Of a DNA stretch of 64,000 bases, positions 1 to 11,988 are shown one piece after another (within the stretch, counting starts at the first letter, position 1; the number at the start of each line of letters is the position of its first letter). The DNA is taken from positions 1-64,000 of the forward strand of contig JAMWFC010000081.1 of the NCBI GenBank assembly GCA_027475525.1, given 5' to 3'. The position numbers were made by a program, and so were the translations under genes. The notes under the pieces are model-generated. The model was not told the origin of the DNA and did no database searches. It saw only the letters and a list, made by a program, of their open reading frames with translations. The stretch is from Macrolepiota albuminosa. Lineage: Eukaryota; Basidiomycota; Agaricomycetes; Agaricales; Agaricaceae.

Positions 1-2
1 AA

Positions 3-851
3 GCAGGCGACAAGTCAACAATTACTGACGAAGCTAGTTATACGCTTTTCACACGGGGTGGGGCAGTTCAAGGCTACCCGAATATGCCTGACGCAGACTT
101 TGGTGTTCCTATATGTCTTCCCTGCAAGGACAATCCCGACCGGTGGTGTATGACCATCATAGTGTTTCAAATCAAGAATAGGTCCGACGAACAGCCCATT
201 CTCATTGACGTTCAAAAGACCTTTGAATTTTTTACAACACCCATTGATGAGGAACACTCCAAACGCCCGTACATTACCATTGCGATGCATCTAGGGGTGC
301 TAAGACACGCGCAGAAAAAGGCGCCACAGCCAAAGACAGAGCCGACACCCTCGACTCCTGAACGCGAACCAATTCCACGTGTAGCTGAGTCTCTGGGTGA
401 TGTTCCGTCGCCTTCTAAAATCAACGTTCTCTCGAGAGAGCGCGACGGGGAATTACGAAACCAGAAAAAAATTCACCCGCGCTACGAGATCATTATCACG
501 GGATGTTCGGAACGGGTGTATAATGTCGTTGGCGATTTCTCTTACTCTGGTCTTCTGGCGCACAAGGACATGTTGGCAGAACATCCACGGACGGGCGCGT
601 ATCTTGATGCGATTAAACAGATGAAACCTTACTGGGTAGCTGACTCGTCATACGATTGGGTAGAGATGAAGCAGGGGAGTCGAATAGGTGCTCGAACTAT
701 TCAGCCTGGAGATGACGCTGGTCGTGCGGAAGCTCAAAGAAGACTTGATTTTAGCGATACCGAAGTCGATGACTCCGAGGACCAGTCAGATGACGTGTAT
801 GTGAATGAATATCGTAGTAAAGATGCCGAGGAACAATACCGCTCAGTGTAG
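3..851 (+). CDS. C-terminal end of a large protein of unknown function (5' truncated by window)
   Basis: The frame is open from the first bases of the window to a TAG at 851, so this is the tail of a longer protein. The ATG at 84 is probably internal. About 280 residues are visible. A first block contains NPDRWCMTIIVFQIKN and ends near PYITIAMHLGV. A Pro/Glu/Ser-rich linker follows, then a second block with HPRYEIIITGC and AEHPRT, and an acidic Asp/Ser/Glu-rich tail. I recall similar blocks at the ends of large, unannotated agaricomycete proteins, but I cannot name a domain or function. No intron is needed in the visible part. Confidence 0.6.
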   Translation, partial: AGDKSTITDEASYTLFTRGGAVQGYPNMPDADFGVPICLPCKDNPDRWCMTIIVFQIKNRSDEQPILIDVQKTFEFFTTPIDEEHSKRPYITIAMHLGVLRHAQKKAPQPKTEPTPSTPEREPIPRVAESLGDVPSPSKINVLSRERDGELRNQKKIHPRYEIIITGCSERVYNVVGDFSYSGLLAHKDMLAEHPRTGAYLDAIKQMKPYWVADSSYDWVEMKQGSRIGARTIQPGDDAGRAEAQRRLDFSDTEVDDSEDQSDDVYVNEYRSKDAEEQYRSV

Positions 852-1302
852 CCACCCTTGAATCAATATATATCTCCTAATGACTTGCTCGACATAGTAG
901 TTCTAGTGATTGGGTAAACGACAATTTTTAAAATACTATGTCCGTGTGTTCATGGTCAAGTCCAGTGAAAATCGCGTCGAGCAAGAACGAGCCGAATCGT
1001 GCCAAATGGATCGGGCAAGTGGAGGGGTGTAGTTGCCCGGGGTGATTCTGACACCCAGTGTTGACTAGCTGACTCTCTACACGTGACGTGTGCGGGAAAC
1101 CTCACTCTCTTTGACTTTTTCAATATCCAGGGTAGCTGCCCACAACCAATCCTATGGCTCGCCCGGCAAGCAGCCAGCTTACCTGTTCTGATGTTGAGGA
1201 TATCGTAGTCGTGACAATCGGTTTACTCGCATCTGATCGGAACCACTCACTGCCCGCTTTGTTTCTCCCTCACCTGACAGCCATTCATCAAGCAGCAAGA
1301 TT
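852..1302. other. Intergenic region upstream of the WW/LysM gene
   Basis: No supported coding exon. A TATATAT run lies near 867, just after the upstream stop. This stretch must hold the 3' end of the upstream gene and the promoter of the gene starting at 1303. I see no clear TATA box close to that start. Confidence 0.5.
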
Positions 1303-2100
1303 ATGGGCCGCTGGACGCAGGAAGATGAAGTTTGTTTCTCCTCTCCGGAACTTTTACTACTCACATCTCAACACCTCATCTTGCAGGATGACTACCGCCT
1401 TCCAGAAGGGATGAAACGCACGGGCTATAACGCTGACACCGGGCGATACTACTTCACAGATCAGGACGGGAGCGTCTGGGAGGGTGCACAAGGCGCACAG
1501 TTCAGTGAAATGACGCTTGGTACGCTGCGTATCTCGTCCATGTCGGCCTCTAATACGATGCATCATGTAGTCTCCGAGGGGAGTCCACGACCAAGTCGGA
1601 TCCGGGAACACGAGGACAATGATCCTGACGTCGAAACAGCGCCTGCGCGGTCTGACGGATACCAGCCTCTCACTGTAGATCCCGCGAGTCCTTCAATTCT
1701 TCATCTCATCACTGCACACTAATGGATGCTGTGTTGTGTGGATGCTTAGTCGCAGCCACATGTACCCTATAGAACCAGAGTCCTAGGCCAGGACGCAGCA
1801 TACATAACGATCTTTCCCTTCTTCCTTGTCATCGGTGTTTTCCTTTTACTCGCGTGGCGCCTACTCATCTCCCCCGTCCTTTCCACGCCACCCAGCGCAT
1901 GTCCGCTTAATACCACGATGTACTTGGTTCAGCCAGGCGATTCATGCTGGGAGATTGGAAGGACGCATGGATGTGAGCTCGAGAAACTGCGGGAGATGAA
2001 TCCTGGACTGGATTGCGCTGCTCTAATGCCAGGGACCACAGTGTGTTTACCTAGTCCTGTTGTCAGTCCAAATACGAGTGCGGCACCGGGGCCGCCATGA
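1303..2100 (+). CDS. WW-like plus LysM-domain membrane protein (putative chitin/peptidoglycan binder)
   Basis: Model: join(1303..1329,1387..1674,1792..2100), about 207 aa. The start MGRWTQ is the usual N-terminus of this basidiomycete family. Intron 1 (1330-1386, GTTTGT...TTGCAG) is 57 bp and has no in-frame stop, so a naive ORF reads through it. Its removal joins MGRWTQEDE to DDYRLPEGMKRTGY, the WW-like motif. Intron 2 (1675-1791) has a GTAGAT donor and CCAG acceptor, keeps phase 0 and removes a stop; this donor is the weakest call. After it comes a hydrophobic segment (YITIFPFFLVIGVFLLLAW, probable transmembrane anchor). A single LysM domain follows (MYLVQPGDSCWEIG ... LMPGTTVCLP). LysM domains bind chitin-type glycans, so a surface or wall role is inferred. 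The stop is TGA at 2098. Confidence 0.8.
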
Positions 2101-2392
2101 TCTCAGATTATAAGGTAAAAAGAGGGAGACAGTTATGGTCAGGAAATAAGAATAAAACTGGGTATACTCCTCTGGCATGGGAATTGGGAAACGTTATGTA
2201 TCTATACTCGACAATGAATAGCACGTTATTATTTGGACTTTCTAGCAATGGAAGCATTGTTTATTTGTTCATTCCACTACTTATTTGACTCGCCCGCGAA
2301 GTCGCCTTTCCTTCCGAAAATCCATGAGTCACGCCTAAGGTCGGCCGAGCAAATTACAAAATCGCTCAAGTAACATTAGTCCATATACTTTA
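2101..2392. other. Intergenic region between convergent genes
   Basis: Lies between the stops of two convergent genes (WW/LysM ending at 2100, ankyrin ending at 2393). No supported ORF; it should contain both 3' UTRs. Confidence 0.5.
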
Positions 2393-3222
2393 TTATTCTG
2401 ACTCAGAGCCGGGCTCTCCATCGTCATCTGCACGGATTCCAACTGAGTCTCGTGTCAATAAAACACGACAAAATACGTACCATCCGCAATATCGTCTTTT
2501 GACACGCTTTCCAGTGCCCGTGCTTTCCTGATAAGATTCCGAATATCCTTTTCCTCAGGTGGTAGTAGATCAACCGCCTCGTCTCCATTCTTATCCTTAA
2601 TTCTATCCAAATTCCATGTTAACATGAGACCACAAAGTCATTGCTCACGGCGTACCGTGTATCAGCCCCAGCTTCTAACAAGCTCTCAACAATATGTTTC
2701 CGAAGCGCAATGTGCTCGATCCGAACGGCAAGATGGAGTGGCGTAGCCCCTTCTATCCTGTTTACAGGATCGACGTCGCATCCTTCGCATGATAGTATGT
2801 GTTCTAAGACGTCTGTTGATCCATGGGACACACTATATGCTCATCAGCCGCCATATAGACTACGGAGAAGCGCGAGTGCTGTCATACGCATTATGAAGTG
2901 CTGTCATCGTCTGGAATGAGCTTGCAGGAATCCTCAAAGCCGAAAGGGGCGGACATACGTGTATTTCCTAAACTGTGGCCAAACGGTTGAAAGTCCAAAT
3001 GAGGAACGAGATTGGCAGAAATGTTAGAGGCGCACCCATCCATGCAGTTGATATCAAAACCTCCCTGCTCAAAGATTTCTAGTAAAAGGTCTTCGTTGTC
3101 CGAGCGCGCCGCAGCAAGAAGCCTTTCATCTATACATCAAAGTAAGATCAGGATCGGGTGTGTAAGACAGGACAAGGCCAAGCATAATCACTGTTTGACG
3201 CTCCCTTGGTTTCTTCTGACAT
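2393..3222 (-). CDS. Ankyrin-repeat protein with two micro-exons
   Basis: Seven-exon model: complement(join(2393..2427,2481..2602,2656..2832,2888..2900,2959..2972,3036..3129,3192..3222)), 486 nt, 161 aa. The frame closes exactly at every junction and all introns are GT-AG and 53-63 bp. The start reads MSEETKGASN, followed by ERLLAAARSDN, then a canonical ankyrin junction DGLGNTPLHNAVSHGSTDVL. That motif is assembled from exons of 14 and 13 nt. A second repeat (ATPLHLAVRIEH ... LLEAGADTR) and a third, partial one (IKDKNGDEAVDLLPPE) follow. The tail is acidic (DDDGEPGSESE). Ankyrin repeats mediate protein-protein contacts; the partner is unknown. I recall similar small ankyrin proteins in other agaricomycetes. 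The gene is convergent with the WW/LysM gene. Confidence 0.82.
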
Positions 3223-4278
3223 AGTTTAGAGACAAGACGGGAGAGATGGAGATAGATATGGTGGTAGTCCGATAATAGTAATAAGTTCAAGTTGTCACAG
3301 CGTCAGTAGATTATAAGATCAGATCCTATTCGATTTGATCGACAGTCATGGTCAACTTATTATACTTGCCCTCTGTCGAGAGCTTCAAATCAAAGTTTGA
3401 CTGTCCGAGTCGGGATCTCCTTCCCTTTCCTCGAATCGACGCGAGAATCTCATTGCACTACTGGGCTCTCACCATGTATGTTACCTCATGAACTTGAGAT
3501 TTGGAACAATCTAGTCGTTTGTCAAACTCTGAGATCGTTCCTCGTCTATGTGATTTCACATATCTCAACTAACGCACCACTAAAATGCAAGCCGAAAATA
3601 CAGGCATTTTTACATCTCTAAATGGTCTAACGTTGAGGAGGGTGATCCGTGGAGGTTATACCTTATCGTCATGTTAACTTTCTTAGTGGGTGTTGCTTGT
3701 TTCTCGGATACTGGCGTTCATTCGGTTGGACCAGTCAGTGTCTCCCATCACGCTTGACCAGAAACAACCATCGACGGTCTAATACCTCCAATTGGCTGAG
3801 GACAGTGGTTGGAGCGATGCCGAGACAGTATATACTCTAATGCCTTTCTGGAATTAAGGATTAAAGCATTTATATCACCTTTGAACAGGACAGCTTTTGT
3901 TGTATATACATACCCATAATCAGGTCCTATGTGTATATACTGACCCAAGGTACAATACAGAGCTATTGAAGTAGGTACTTAAAATTGTCTAGTGACATGA
4001 CCAAGCGGCGAGAATTAGACTGTTGCGCGTCAACGCATCTCCGTATATCTTCTTCAAAACAAAACATCCTCTCTAGTACAATGACCCTTTTCAGAGTCAC
4101 GTTGGTGTTACGCATCCCCTGGCGTCCAGGCCAGGACCATTGATCAACATTTCACAACTAAATTAATTTCACTCGAGAAAATTCGACCACGACATGCATT
4201 AGCACATTGCTAGCTAAGGCATGGTATTCCCTTGAATCATATCCCATCTACATCAATTGCAAACTTCCCGCGTGCACT
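3223..4278. other. Intergenic region between divergent genes
   Basis: About 1 kb between the divergent ankyrin (minus) and kinase (plus) starts. Both promoters should be here. The ORFs present are short, lack family resemblance and have no supporting splice context. I see no repeat or RNA gene. Confidence 0.5.
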
Positions 4279-5859
<1,581 letters not shown>

Positions 5860-6797
5860 TTGTGGATGCTTGCTGGATGTCGAGCCGGTCGCGCTAAGAT
5901 ATCTGACACACCAGACTGAATGTAGCCGAGTCTCAAAGGTCACTGCCCTACCTTATATCACATAATGAACTCCTACTACTATATGTACTACTACTACAAC
6001 GGAAACTTGAGGTCTCCAGCAAGATTGTCTAACAACAGATACAGATATACCACTCGCAACGGAGTTAAAATACTGTCAGCTTCAATATACATGCCAATCT
6101 GAGGCCTGCGGAAGTGTCTCTTGGTCAGTCTGAGGGTTGCATCATGTTGTCACCATGCATGCTCGTTATACACACTGAGCGCTACGGTTGACCTCATTAG
6201 TAGCTTTGACTCGGAGCGTTGGTGTACTCTCAACATCGGATGCGGAATCGACCGTGGACTTTTCGACATTGAGTTCGCCGTCCTGTCCGCCATCCCGCCA
6301 CCCTACTCGACTAGGTTGTTTAGTGATTGTGTTGAATTCGAACTTAGTTTTTCTGGTGTGGAACGAATGCTGAGCATGACGAGGGAAATGGCGAAGGCGT
6401 CACAGTGAGCAAAATCCGGATGCACTTGTAAAGATGCTAATACTCATAAGCTCATGAAGGCGGCATCCTTGCAATAGATGGCATGATCTGGGTTTACACC
6501 TGGGTAGAGGTGTATAAAATCAGGTTGAACAGGGATCAATTTTGTGTGTTTACTTCAAGTGAGGAGTTTTAGATAGAGTAGCCTGTCGAGTAGATGGACT
6601 CCTGAGTTCGGATAGCAAAAGAAGTTCGGAGAGATGTAATTGCGAACCTTGTCCTAAGCATTCTCCGCTATCTTGTCCAAGAATACCAACAAAAAGGAGT
6701 ACCTGTCAGTAGCAGACCAAGTCAACGTTGCTCTAAATTCATATATCTTGGTCCAAAGTAACCATACACTTGTAAACTGCAAATGAATGGGTCAAGA
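5860..6797. other. Intergenic, no recognised gene
   Basis: The longest open frame (6121-6408, plus) has no recognisable domain and no splice partners. Nothing else in this stretch can be supported. Confidence 0.4.
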
Positions 6798-7503
6798 AGC
6801 CATTTCATACACTTTCTTGTCATGCAATACAACACACCGGCCAACCTGAAGCATCTTCCAAGGAGGGACAGAACAAGGTCACACGTTCTATGCCGCATAA
6901 AGAGACGTTAAATTAGAAAATACATGTGGGGATATCGCACCAGAAGTGGAAAGGTCAGATAGTGCACAAATAGACTTCTGATCCATACAAACCTTGAAAA
7001 AGGACGTGGAAGGCTGGTGTTGTGACTGCCTTGAGACCCCGCTACATCACACGAGTTATGAACGTAACGTAAAACAAATTCTTGATCTAATCCCAAGGCA
7101 GCTTGGGCATGTGAGTCTTGCATCATTATATAGGAAAATTGCGTTTAGCTGAAAAAAGGATTACTTGACGGATGATGACGGAAACCGTGAGTCAATCCTT
7201 ATCAAGCGCTAGTCCTTTTCACCTATTAATGTTCACTTTGCTGCGAAAGGAAACTCCACTCACAAAGTATCAATAAGATAGGAATGTAGTTGGCCTTGGC
7301 AGCAACGGCCTTGTTTAGTTCAACAGGGTTAGAATACCTCAAGTAATCTGACAAGTTTTGCAGACCAGTGCAGTGAGCAAAATTTGTGTCGTTGATGTTT
7401 TACCGACCAATTTTGAAGAAGACCCACATTGCGCAGTATTTGAAGGGGTAAAGAACCAATAATCGGACAAATCTTGAAGATTCAGAGCTGAAACGGAGGA
7501 ATA
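6798..7503. repeat. Dispersed repeat, copy 1 (short form)
   Basis: Near-identical blocks recur at 45713-47140. Examples are the block starting CATGCAATACAACACACC (6837 here), the block around CATGTGGGGATATCGCACC (6923 here) and the terminal block ending GAAACGGAGGAATA (7503 here, 47140 there). Relative to the second copy this one lacks roughly 170 bp after 6880 and several hundred bp after 7001. Both copies end at the same base, after which the flanks differ (ARP8 fragment here, unrelated DNA there). No intact ORF. It is probably a non-autonomous mobile element or a segmental duplication. Confidence 0.75.
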
Positions 7504-7985
7504 AAGGTCTTCCATGACCTTCCGGTCATAGGAGAAATTGAGGTCCAAGTCTCGATAGGGAAAGTTAATCCTTTTTAAAACCGATATTTAGGGACATCCT
7601 ATATTGTTGGAGTTTTAACGAATGATGTATAACAAATCAAGTCATACCTTGTGTCAGCCAACACCATACCCTCGTCAACCACAGGCAACAGTTGTTGAGG
7701 TAGCGCCAATATTGACGACACATGCATCCGAAATGCCAGCTCCATAGTCTGCTGCTAATGACTCCTATATAAAACGATTATATCTACCAAAATGAACTGA
7801 GAAAGGTCAACTCTCACCTGTTGGGCACAAATCTGCTTGAAACCCATAGTTACGAGCAACATATTAACAAATTCTCGAACATATGTTAGATCATAATTGT
7901 CAGGGATTACAAGTCCACCCTGAGGAAATGCTTTATGCACACTCCTGGTGTGAGTAGTGTGGGATTCCATGCTAGCCATCAGGTA
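7504..7985 (-). pseudogene. ARP8: Broken fragment of actin-related protein 8 (ARP8) gene
   Basis: The minus strand reads LVIPDNYDLTYVREF, NMLLVTMGFKQICAQQ, a GTGAGA...TATAG intron (about 7766-7816), then ESLAADYGAGISDACVV. This is the actin-fold segment typical of Arp8, a subunit of the INO80 chromatin remodeller. The copy is dead. An extra base after TTVAC shifts the frame in front of what should read VDEGMVLADTR. The next exon begins MSLNIGF and then lacks the conserved segment before FPYRDLDL, with a stop there. Similarity ends at DRKVMEDL, exactly where the dispersed repeat begins. The retained intron indicates a DNA-level copy, not a processed one. The other end abuts the LINE 3' end. 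Confidence 0.78.
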
Positions 7986-9333
7986 GGTGTCTATCTCTCC
8001 AGGGGGTTGGGTCACATATACCCACTAAAACCTCAGTTCTCCAGGGCCAGTTCCTCGGCATTTTGTTTTCATCCGGAAGCAGGCATTTCCACGTCTTGAT
8101 TACTAGCCTTTGGTCCACTCTTTTCTTTGTTTGCTTTGTGTGTCTTGTCAGCAGGCGGTCGAGGATTAGTCTCATGTTCAGCTTCTTCATCAAGCGTTTT
8201 ATGATTGAGTCCTCAGTCATGTTGGTCCCTTGTCCCCCCTCGCCATTTATCACCCTCTTACATCTCATTGCCCAGATCAAGGTAGCTGCCTCTGTTATCA
8301 ACAACCTGTACAGTCTAGACTTTCCTTTCTTTGGTTTGCCATTTGCGTCCTTCCAACTTACTGTTCCGCAGCCTATTATATTTCCTAGGTCTGGTTTGTG
8401 CCATGGCAGGCCCGTTCTCCTCCACCAGCTGTCTACTGCTTCCCACACCTCTCCTTGTTCTGGGGCTTTACATTGCAGCAGTATGTGGTCCATGGAGTCC
8501 TCGCATTGGCATTCTGAGCATGTTGCTTGTTTCTCATAGTCTGGGATGTTCGTCCAGTATTTCCCCACTTTGTATATGTTGTGGAGGCATCTCCACAGAA
8601 ATTTCCTGACTGTCCTGGTGAAGTCTGGCTGATGGATTGACTTCCAGATTCTCTCGTCAGTCATTTTTGATCCTGTTCTTTCATATATCGCTATTCTAAC
8701 CGTTTTCAGGTTTTCTTTTGTCCTCCTCCTGTCTGGTTGGTTATATGAGGCTCTCTTTCTTACTCCTTTGTAGAGCAGGGATTGTGAGATGGAGATCAAC
8801 TTGGCCCCATGTTTCCACCTCCCTGCTCCATATGCATCGTCAGGTTGTGTCATTCTTGGTCTTTCCATTCCTTCCTTAGCTAGTTCGTTGGCTTTTTCAT
8901 TATCTTCTTCCCCACTGTGTTCTTTGACCCATTCAAACCAGGTCGGGCCTCGTCTGTTCTCAATCTCGTCTCTGGCATATCTCAATCTTGGTCCATTTTT
9001 GATTCCTAGCCACCCCATGTTGTCCCATTTGTTTATGTGTTTTGTTAGGCTTTCTATGGCATATTTTGAGTCGCTTTTAATGTGCAGTATTCCTTCTTTT
9101 TCTGTGGCTGCAGCTTGGTGGATAGCATAGATTTCCCCCATTTGATTTGATTGTGTTAGGCCCAGCACACTCGCACTTACATTTCTTTTGTCGTCTTCTT
9201 TGAACCACACTCCACTACCTGCTTCTGCATCTTCTTCTCCATTTCTATTACATGATCCATCTGTGTAGACAGTTGTTAGGTTGTGCAGGCCCTGAGTTGG
9301 CTCAGTTTGGTTGTCTGTTTGCATGTCTGGCAT
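7972..9333 (-). pseudogene. LINE ORF2 C-terminal part: RNase H and RT-associated zinc-binding domain
   Basis: Starts within the duplicated 77-bp segment. The RNase H core is well preserved: TVYTDGSC (first Asp), MGEIYAIHQ (Glu), IKSDSKYAI (Asp) and EEDNEKANELA (last Asp). Downstream lies the zf-RVT-type cysteine/histidine cluster CSECQCEDSMDHILLQC, preceded by FLWRCLHNIYKVG, typical of the C-termini of LINE polyproteins. RNase H would remove the RNA template during target-primed reverse transcription. The separation from the upstream frame (9276-9878) is due only to the 77-bp duplication, because both frames share MPDMQTDNQTEPTQGLHN. Confidence 0.85.
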
Positions 9334-9412
9334 GTATCTGTGTAGACAGTTGTTAGGTTGTGCAGGCCCTGAGTTGGCTCAGTTTGGTTGTCTGTTTGCA
9401 TGTCTGGCATGT
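9259..9412. repeat. Perfect 77-bp tandem duplication (unit 9259-9335 / 9336-9412)
   Basis: Unit starts ATCTGTGTAGACAGTTGTTA. The two copies are identical over exactly 77 bp and adjacent. Because 77 is not a multiple of 3, it breaks the LINE ORF2 frame. Three other exact 77-bp duplications occur in the window, so an assembly artefact is likely. Confidence 0.95.
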
Positions 9413-9878
9413 CTTTCTCCATAAATATTTGGACGGTATCCCTGATGCGTTTAGCCTTGGGCTTGCTCTGATATTTAGACACTCCTGTGTTATTTGGTTC
9501 TGTTCTTTCTCCCCCATCCTCTCCCTCTGCCCCTGGCCTCCATTTTACTCCCAGTTTCATTATTTGCTGGCCAATGAATACTGTGCAGGACTTCGGTGTT
9601 GAGCAGCCTAGTTTCTCATCTTCTTTACAGAAGTTGCATCTGCAGAAGTCGCTTCGCATATGGTTTCTGCTGAACAATCTGATCACCATTTTGCAAGTGT
9701 CACCCACTGTGACTATTCCATGGGTCTCTCTTAAGTGTTTCCCTTTCTTAGTGTTGTCTTCCTTTCTCACACCGGTCATTAGCTCAGGGTGGTGCCACAT
9801 TGGCATCTCCATCTTTGCTCTATTGGACAGGTTGTGGTCCCACACCCCTATTCCGTTCTTTTCCCCCGCTTCAAACAT
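9276..9878 (-). pseudogene. LINE ORF2 linker between RT thumb and RNase H
   Basis: Contains HETHGIVTV-like sequence (RETHGIVTVGDTC) and a Cys-rich stretch CRCNFCKEDEKLGC, then joins the RNase H frame through the duplicated segment. On removal of one 77-bp copy the frame would run on without a stop into the RNase H domain. Confidence 0.65.
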
Positions 9879-10022
9879 TTGTCATAGGTCTTTCAGGAGG
9901 GTTGATGCTCCCCTTGTCCTGGCCTTCTAGGTTTGTAGGACCTGGTTTTGGGCCTCTGTTGCATCCTCTATTTTGTCTGTTGATCTTGCCTTATGTCTCG
10001 CCAGTTCATCTGCTATATAGGC

Positions 10023-11578
10023 TTAGGCTGGCCTGTCCTGCCCCAGTTTCATGTAATCTCTTAACCAGGATAAGTGTATGGCTTCATTCCTGCTTTTTAT
10101 GTTGAGGAGGCTTCTCCCTCCTCTTTCTATCAGGTCATACAGAGTTTCTATTCTAACCATGGAGGTTTTATTATCCCACATGTATTGTTGTATCAGTTTG
10201 TCCAGTCTCTTTTCTATTTCCTTTGGCATTCCCTGTACTTTAGTGAGATAGAAGGTCATTCCTCCCACAAACATGTTCACAATGTGTCGGCAACTTTTCA
10301 TTGATGGGTTTGAGTGACCCCATTGTCTTAACATCTTTTCTACTTTCTCCAGTACTGGGCTCCATGGTTACTTTGTTCTATGCCGTTTCCAACTCAGCAT
10401 CCCAAGATCTGTGCCATTTCTCCTTCCCTTGCTATATTGATGCCATCTTTAATCTCATTTCCTACATCTTTGGGGTGGACTCATCTCTTTTCTCTCATTC
10501 TCTTTCTATAGGTTATTGGACCAATAGGTATGATTTCTGTCTTCTCAATGTTGAACTTTGCCTCTGATGCCTTACACCATCTGTCTAGGATTTCTTCTAG
10601 TTCATTGAATCTATCCTCCTTCAACAAGAAGACTGTAGTATTGTCTGTGAAGAGTAGTGTTACCAGCTTTTCCTGCATTCCTGGGATCTGGAAGCCTTTT
10701 ATGTCTGAGTTCCTCAGGGCTGTCGCTAGAGGTTCTATTGCGATATTGAACAGTAGGCAGGATAGCGGATCCCCCTGTTGTACCCCCCTTGTTACTTTGT
10801 ATGGTTTGCTAGCTACTCCGTTCACCATAACTATAGTCTCTGCTGAGCCATATAGAGCTTTTATTGTGTTTATAAAGTTCTTTGGCATGTCGTATTTTTC
10901 CAGTACTTTCTACAGGTAGTCGTGCCTTATCTTATCATAGGCCTTCTCTTAGTCAAGGGCCACTATCACTCCTTCCTCTTGGACTTCTTCGGCATAGTCT
11001 ATCATCAACTTTACTGTTTTAACCTGGTTGAATATGCTTCTTCCCTTCATAAAGCCAGCTTGGTTTTCATGTATTATCTCAGGCGCTGCTTTGGCCAGCT
11101 TATTTTGAAGTGCTCTTGTTAGTATTTTATAGTCTGTGTTGAGGACTGTTATTGGCCTGTAGTTCTCAATCTCTGCTCTGTCTTTTTTTTTGTATATTGG
11201 GCACATCCACCCTCTAGTGAAGTCTGTCTCATTTTCTATCTCATTTACTTCAATGTCTTCAAAGACTAACTTCAGTGTTTTTGTCAGTTTAAAACCAGGT
11301 TCCTTTTTCTTCTTTCTTTTAGGGCTTCATTTCTGCAGAACTTTATACAACTTGACTGGGATACTGTCTAGGCCTGGGGCTTTTCCATTTAGTTGGGAGG
11401 TTAGGGCTTTATTGATATCGTCTTTGGTGAGTCTCTTTGCCAGTCCTGATTTCTGGCTTTGTGAGATTTTTGCCTCCACTCTGGTCAGGGCAGCCTCTAT
11501 GTCATTTGCCCTGTCTCTATTATTCTCTGTGTTTGTTTCTTGGATTTGTTCATGGTATAGTTTGGCCATTTCTGTCAC
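10023..11578 (-). pseudogene. LINE ORF2 reverse transcriptase domain, inactivated
   Basis: The RT is read in several broken frames. 11327-11578 is the N-terminal lead-in. 10949-11206 carries YRPITVLNTDYKI and NQAGFMKGRSIF. 10481-10888 carries VTRGVQQGDPLSCLLFN, the palm region and the catalytic box. 10023-10334 is the thumb/connection region. The catalytic motif, expected as F/Y-A-D-D, reads LLFTDNTTVF, so the second aspartate is an asparagine. Stops between blocks also prevent translation. This copy cannot encode a working RT. Confidence 0.85.
11568..11572. repeat. Target-site duplication of the Gypsy element, left copy (ATTTC)
   Basis: ATTTC directly precedes the TGTCAC start of the 5' LTR and recurs at 26472-26476 directly after the CTGACA end of the 3' LTR. 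Confidence 0.9.
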
Positions 11579-11988
11579 AACCCCTCCCCTCCAGATCTAC
11601 TCCGGGACACCTCCGGAACACCATCTGGGACCCTCCCTCTGACCCCACAGGATGCACCCTGCCATCACAACTACTGACACTGCCATCATGCGCATTGAGG
11701 GCCGCCACCAGCCACCATCAGCCCCGATCAACAATCGGCTCACGCGACTCACTTCCGGCCATCACGCATCACGCATCACAGCTCCCTCCACGCCAATTGA
11801 TCACACGCCCCACATGCACGATCCAAGTATACAGTCCCTACCCGCCACTCAATGACCCCCAGAACCCATCCCAGACACCCTGGAACCCCGAGATCCAGTC
11901 CTGTAGTACTTATAGCATAGTTCCTCGTTGTATTCACCAGTCTTGATATTACACTGCATTAACTTGGATTACTTGAATTGTTGCATGC

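Larger units (their letters stand above)
7990..11567 (-). mobile_element. LINE (non-LTR retrotransposon), 3' half: RT, RNase H, zinc-binding domain
   Basis: This is the distal half of one LINE whose 5' half is at 26477-30420. The reading frame TQEMAKLYHEQ continues across the Gypsy insertion. No clear poly(A) is seen at the 3' end near 7990, which abuts the ARP8 fragment. The element order endonuclease-RT-RNase H-zinc finger suits a fungal Tad/I-type LINE. It is decayed by in-frame stops and by a 77-bp duplication at 9259-9412. Confidence 0.88.

Noticed and set aside
9259..9412. Frameshift in LINE ORF2 taken as a biological inactivation
   Set aside because: Caused by an exact 77-bp duplication seen at three other places; probably artefactual, although the element is dead for other reasons.
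8063..10105. Plus-strand ORFs of up to 158 aa
   Set aside because: Shadows of the minus-strand LINE ORF2.
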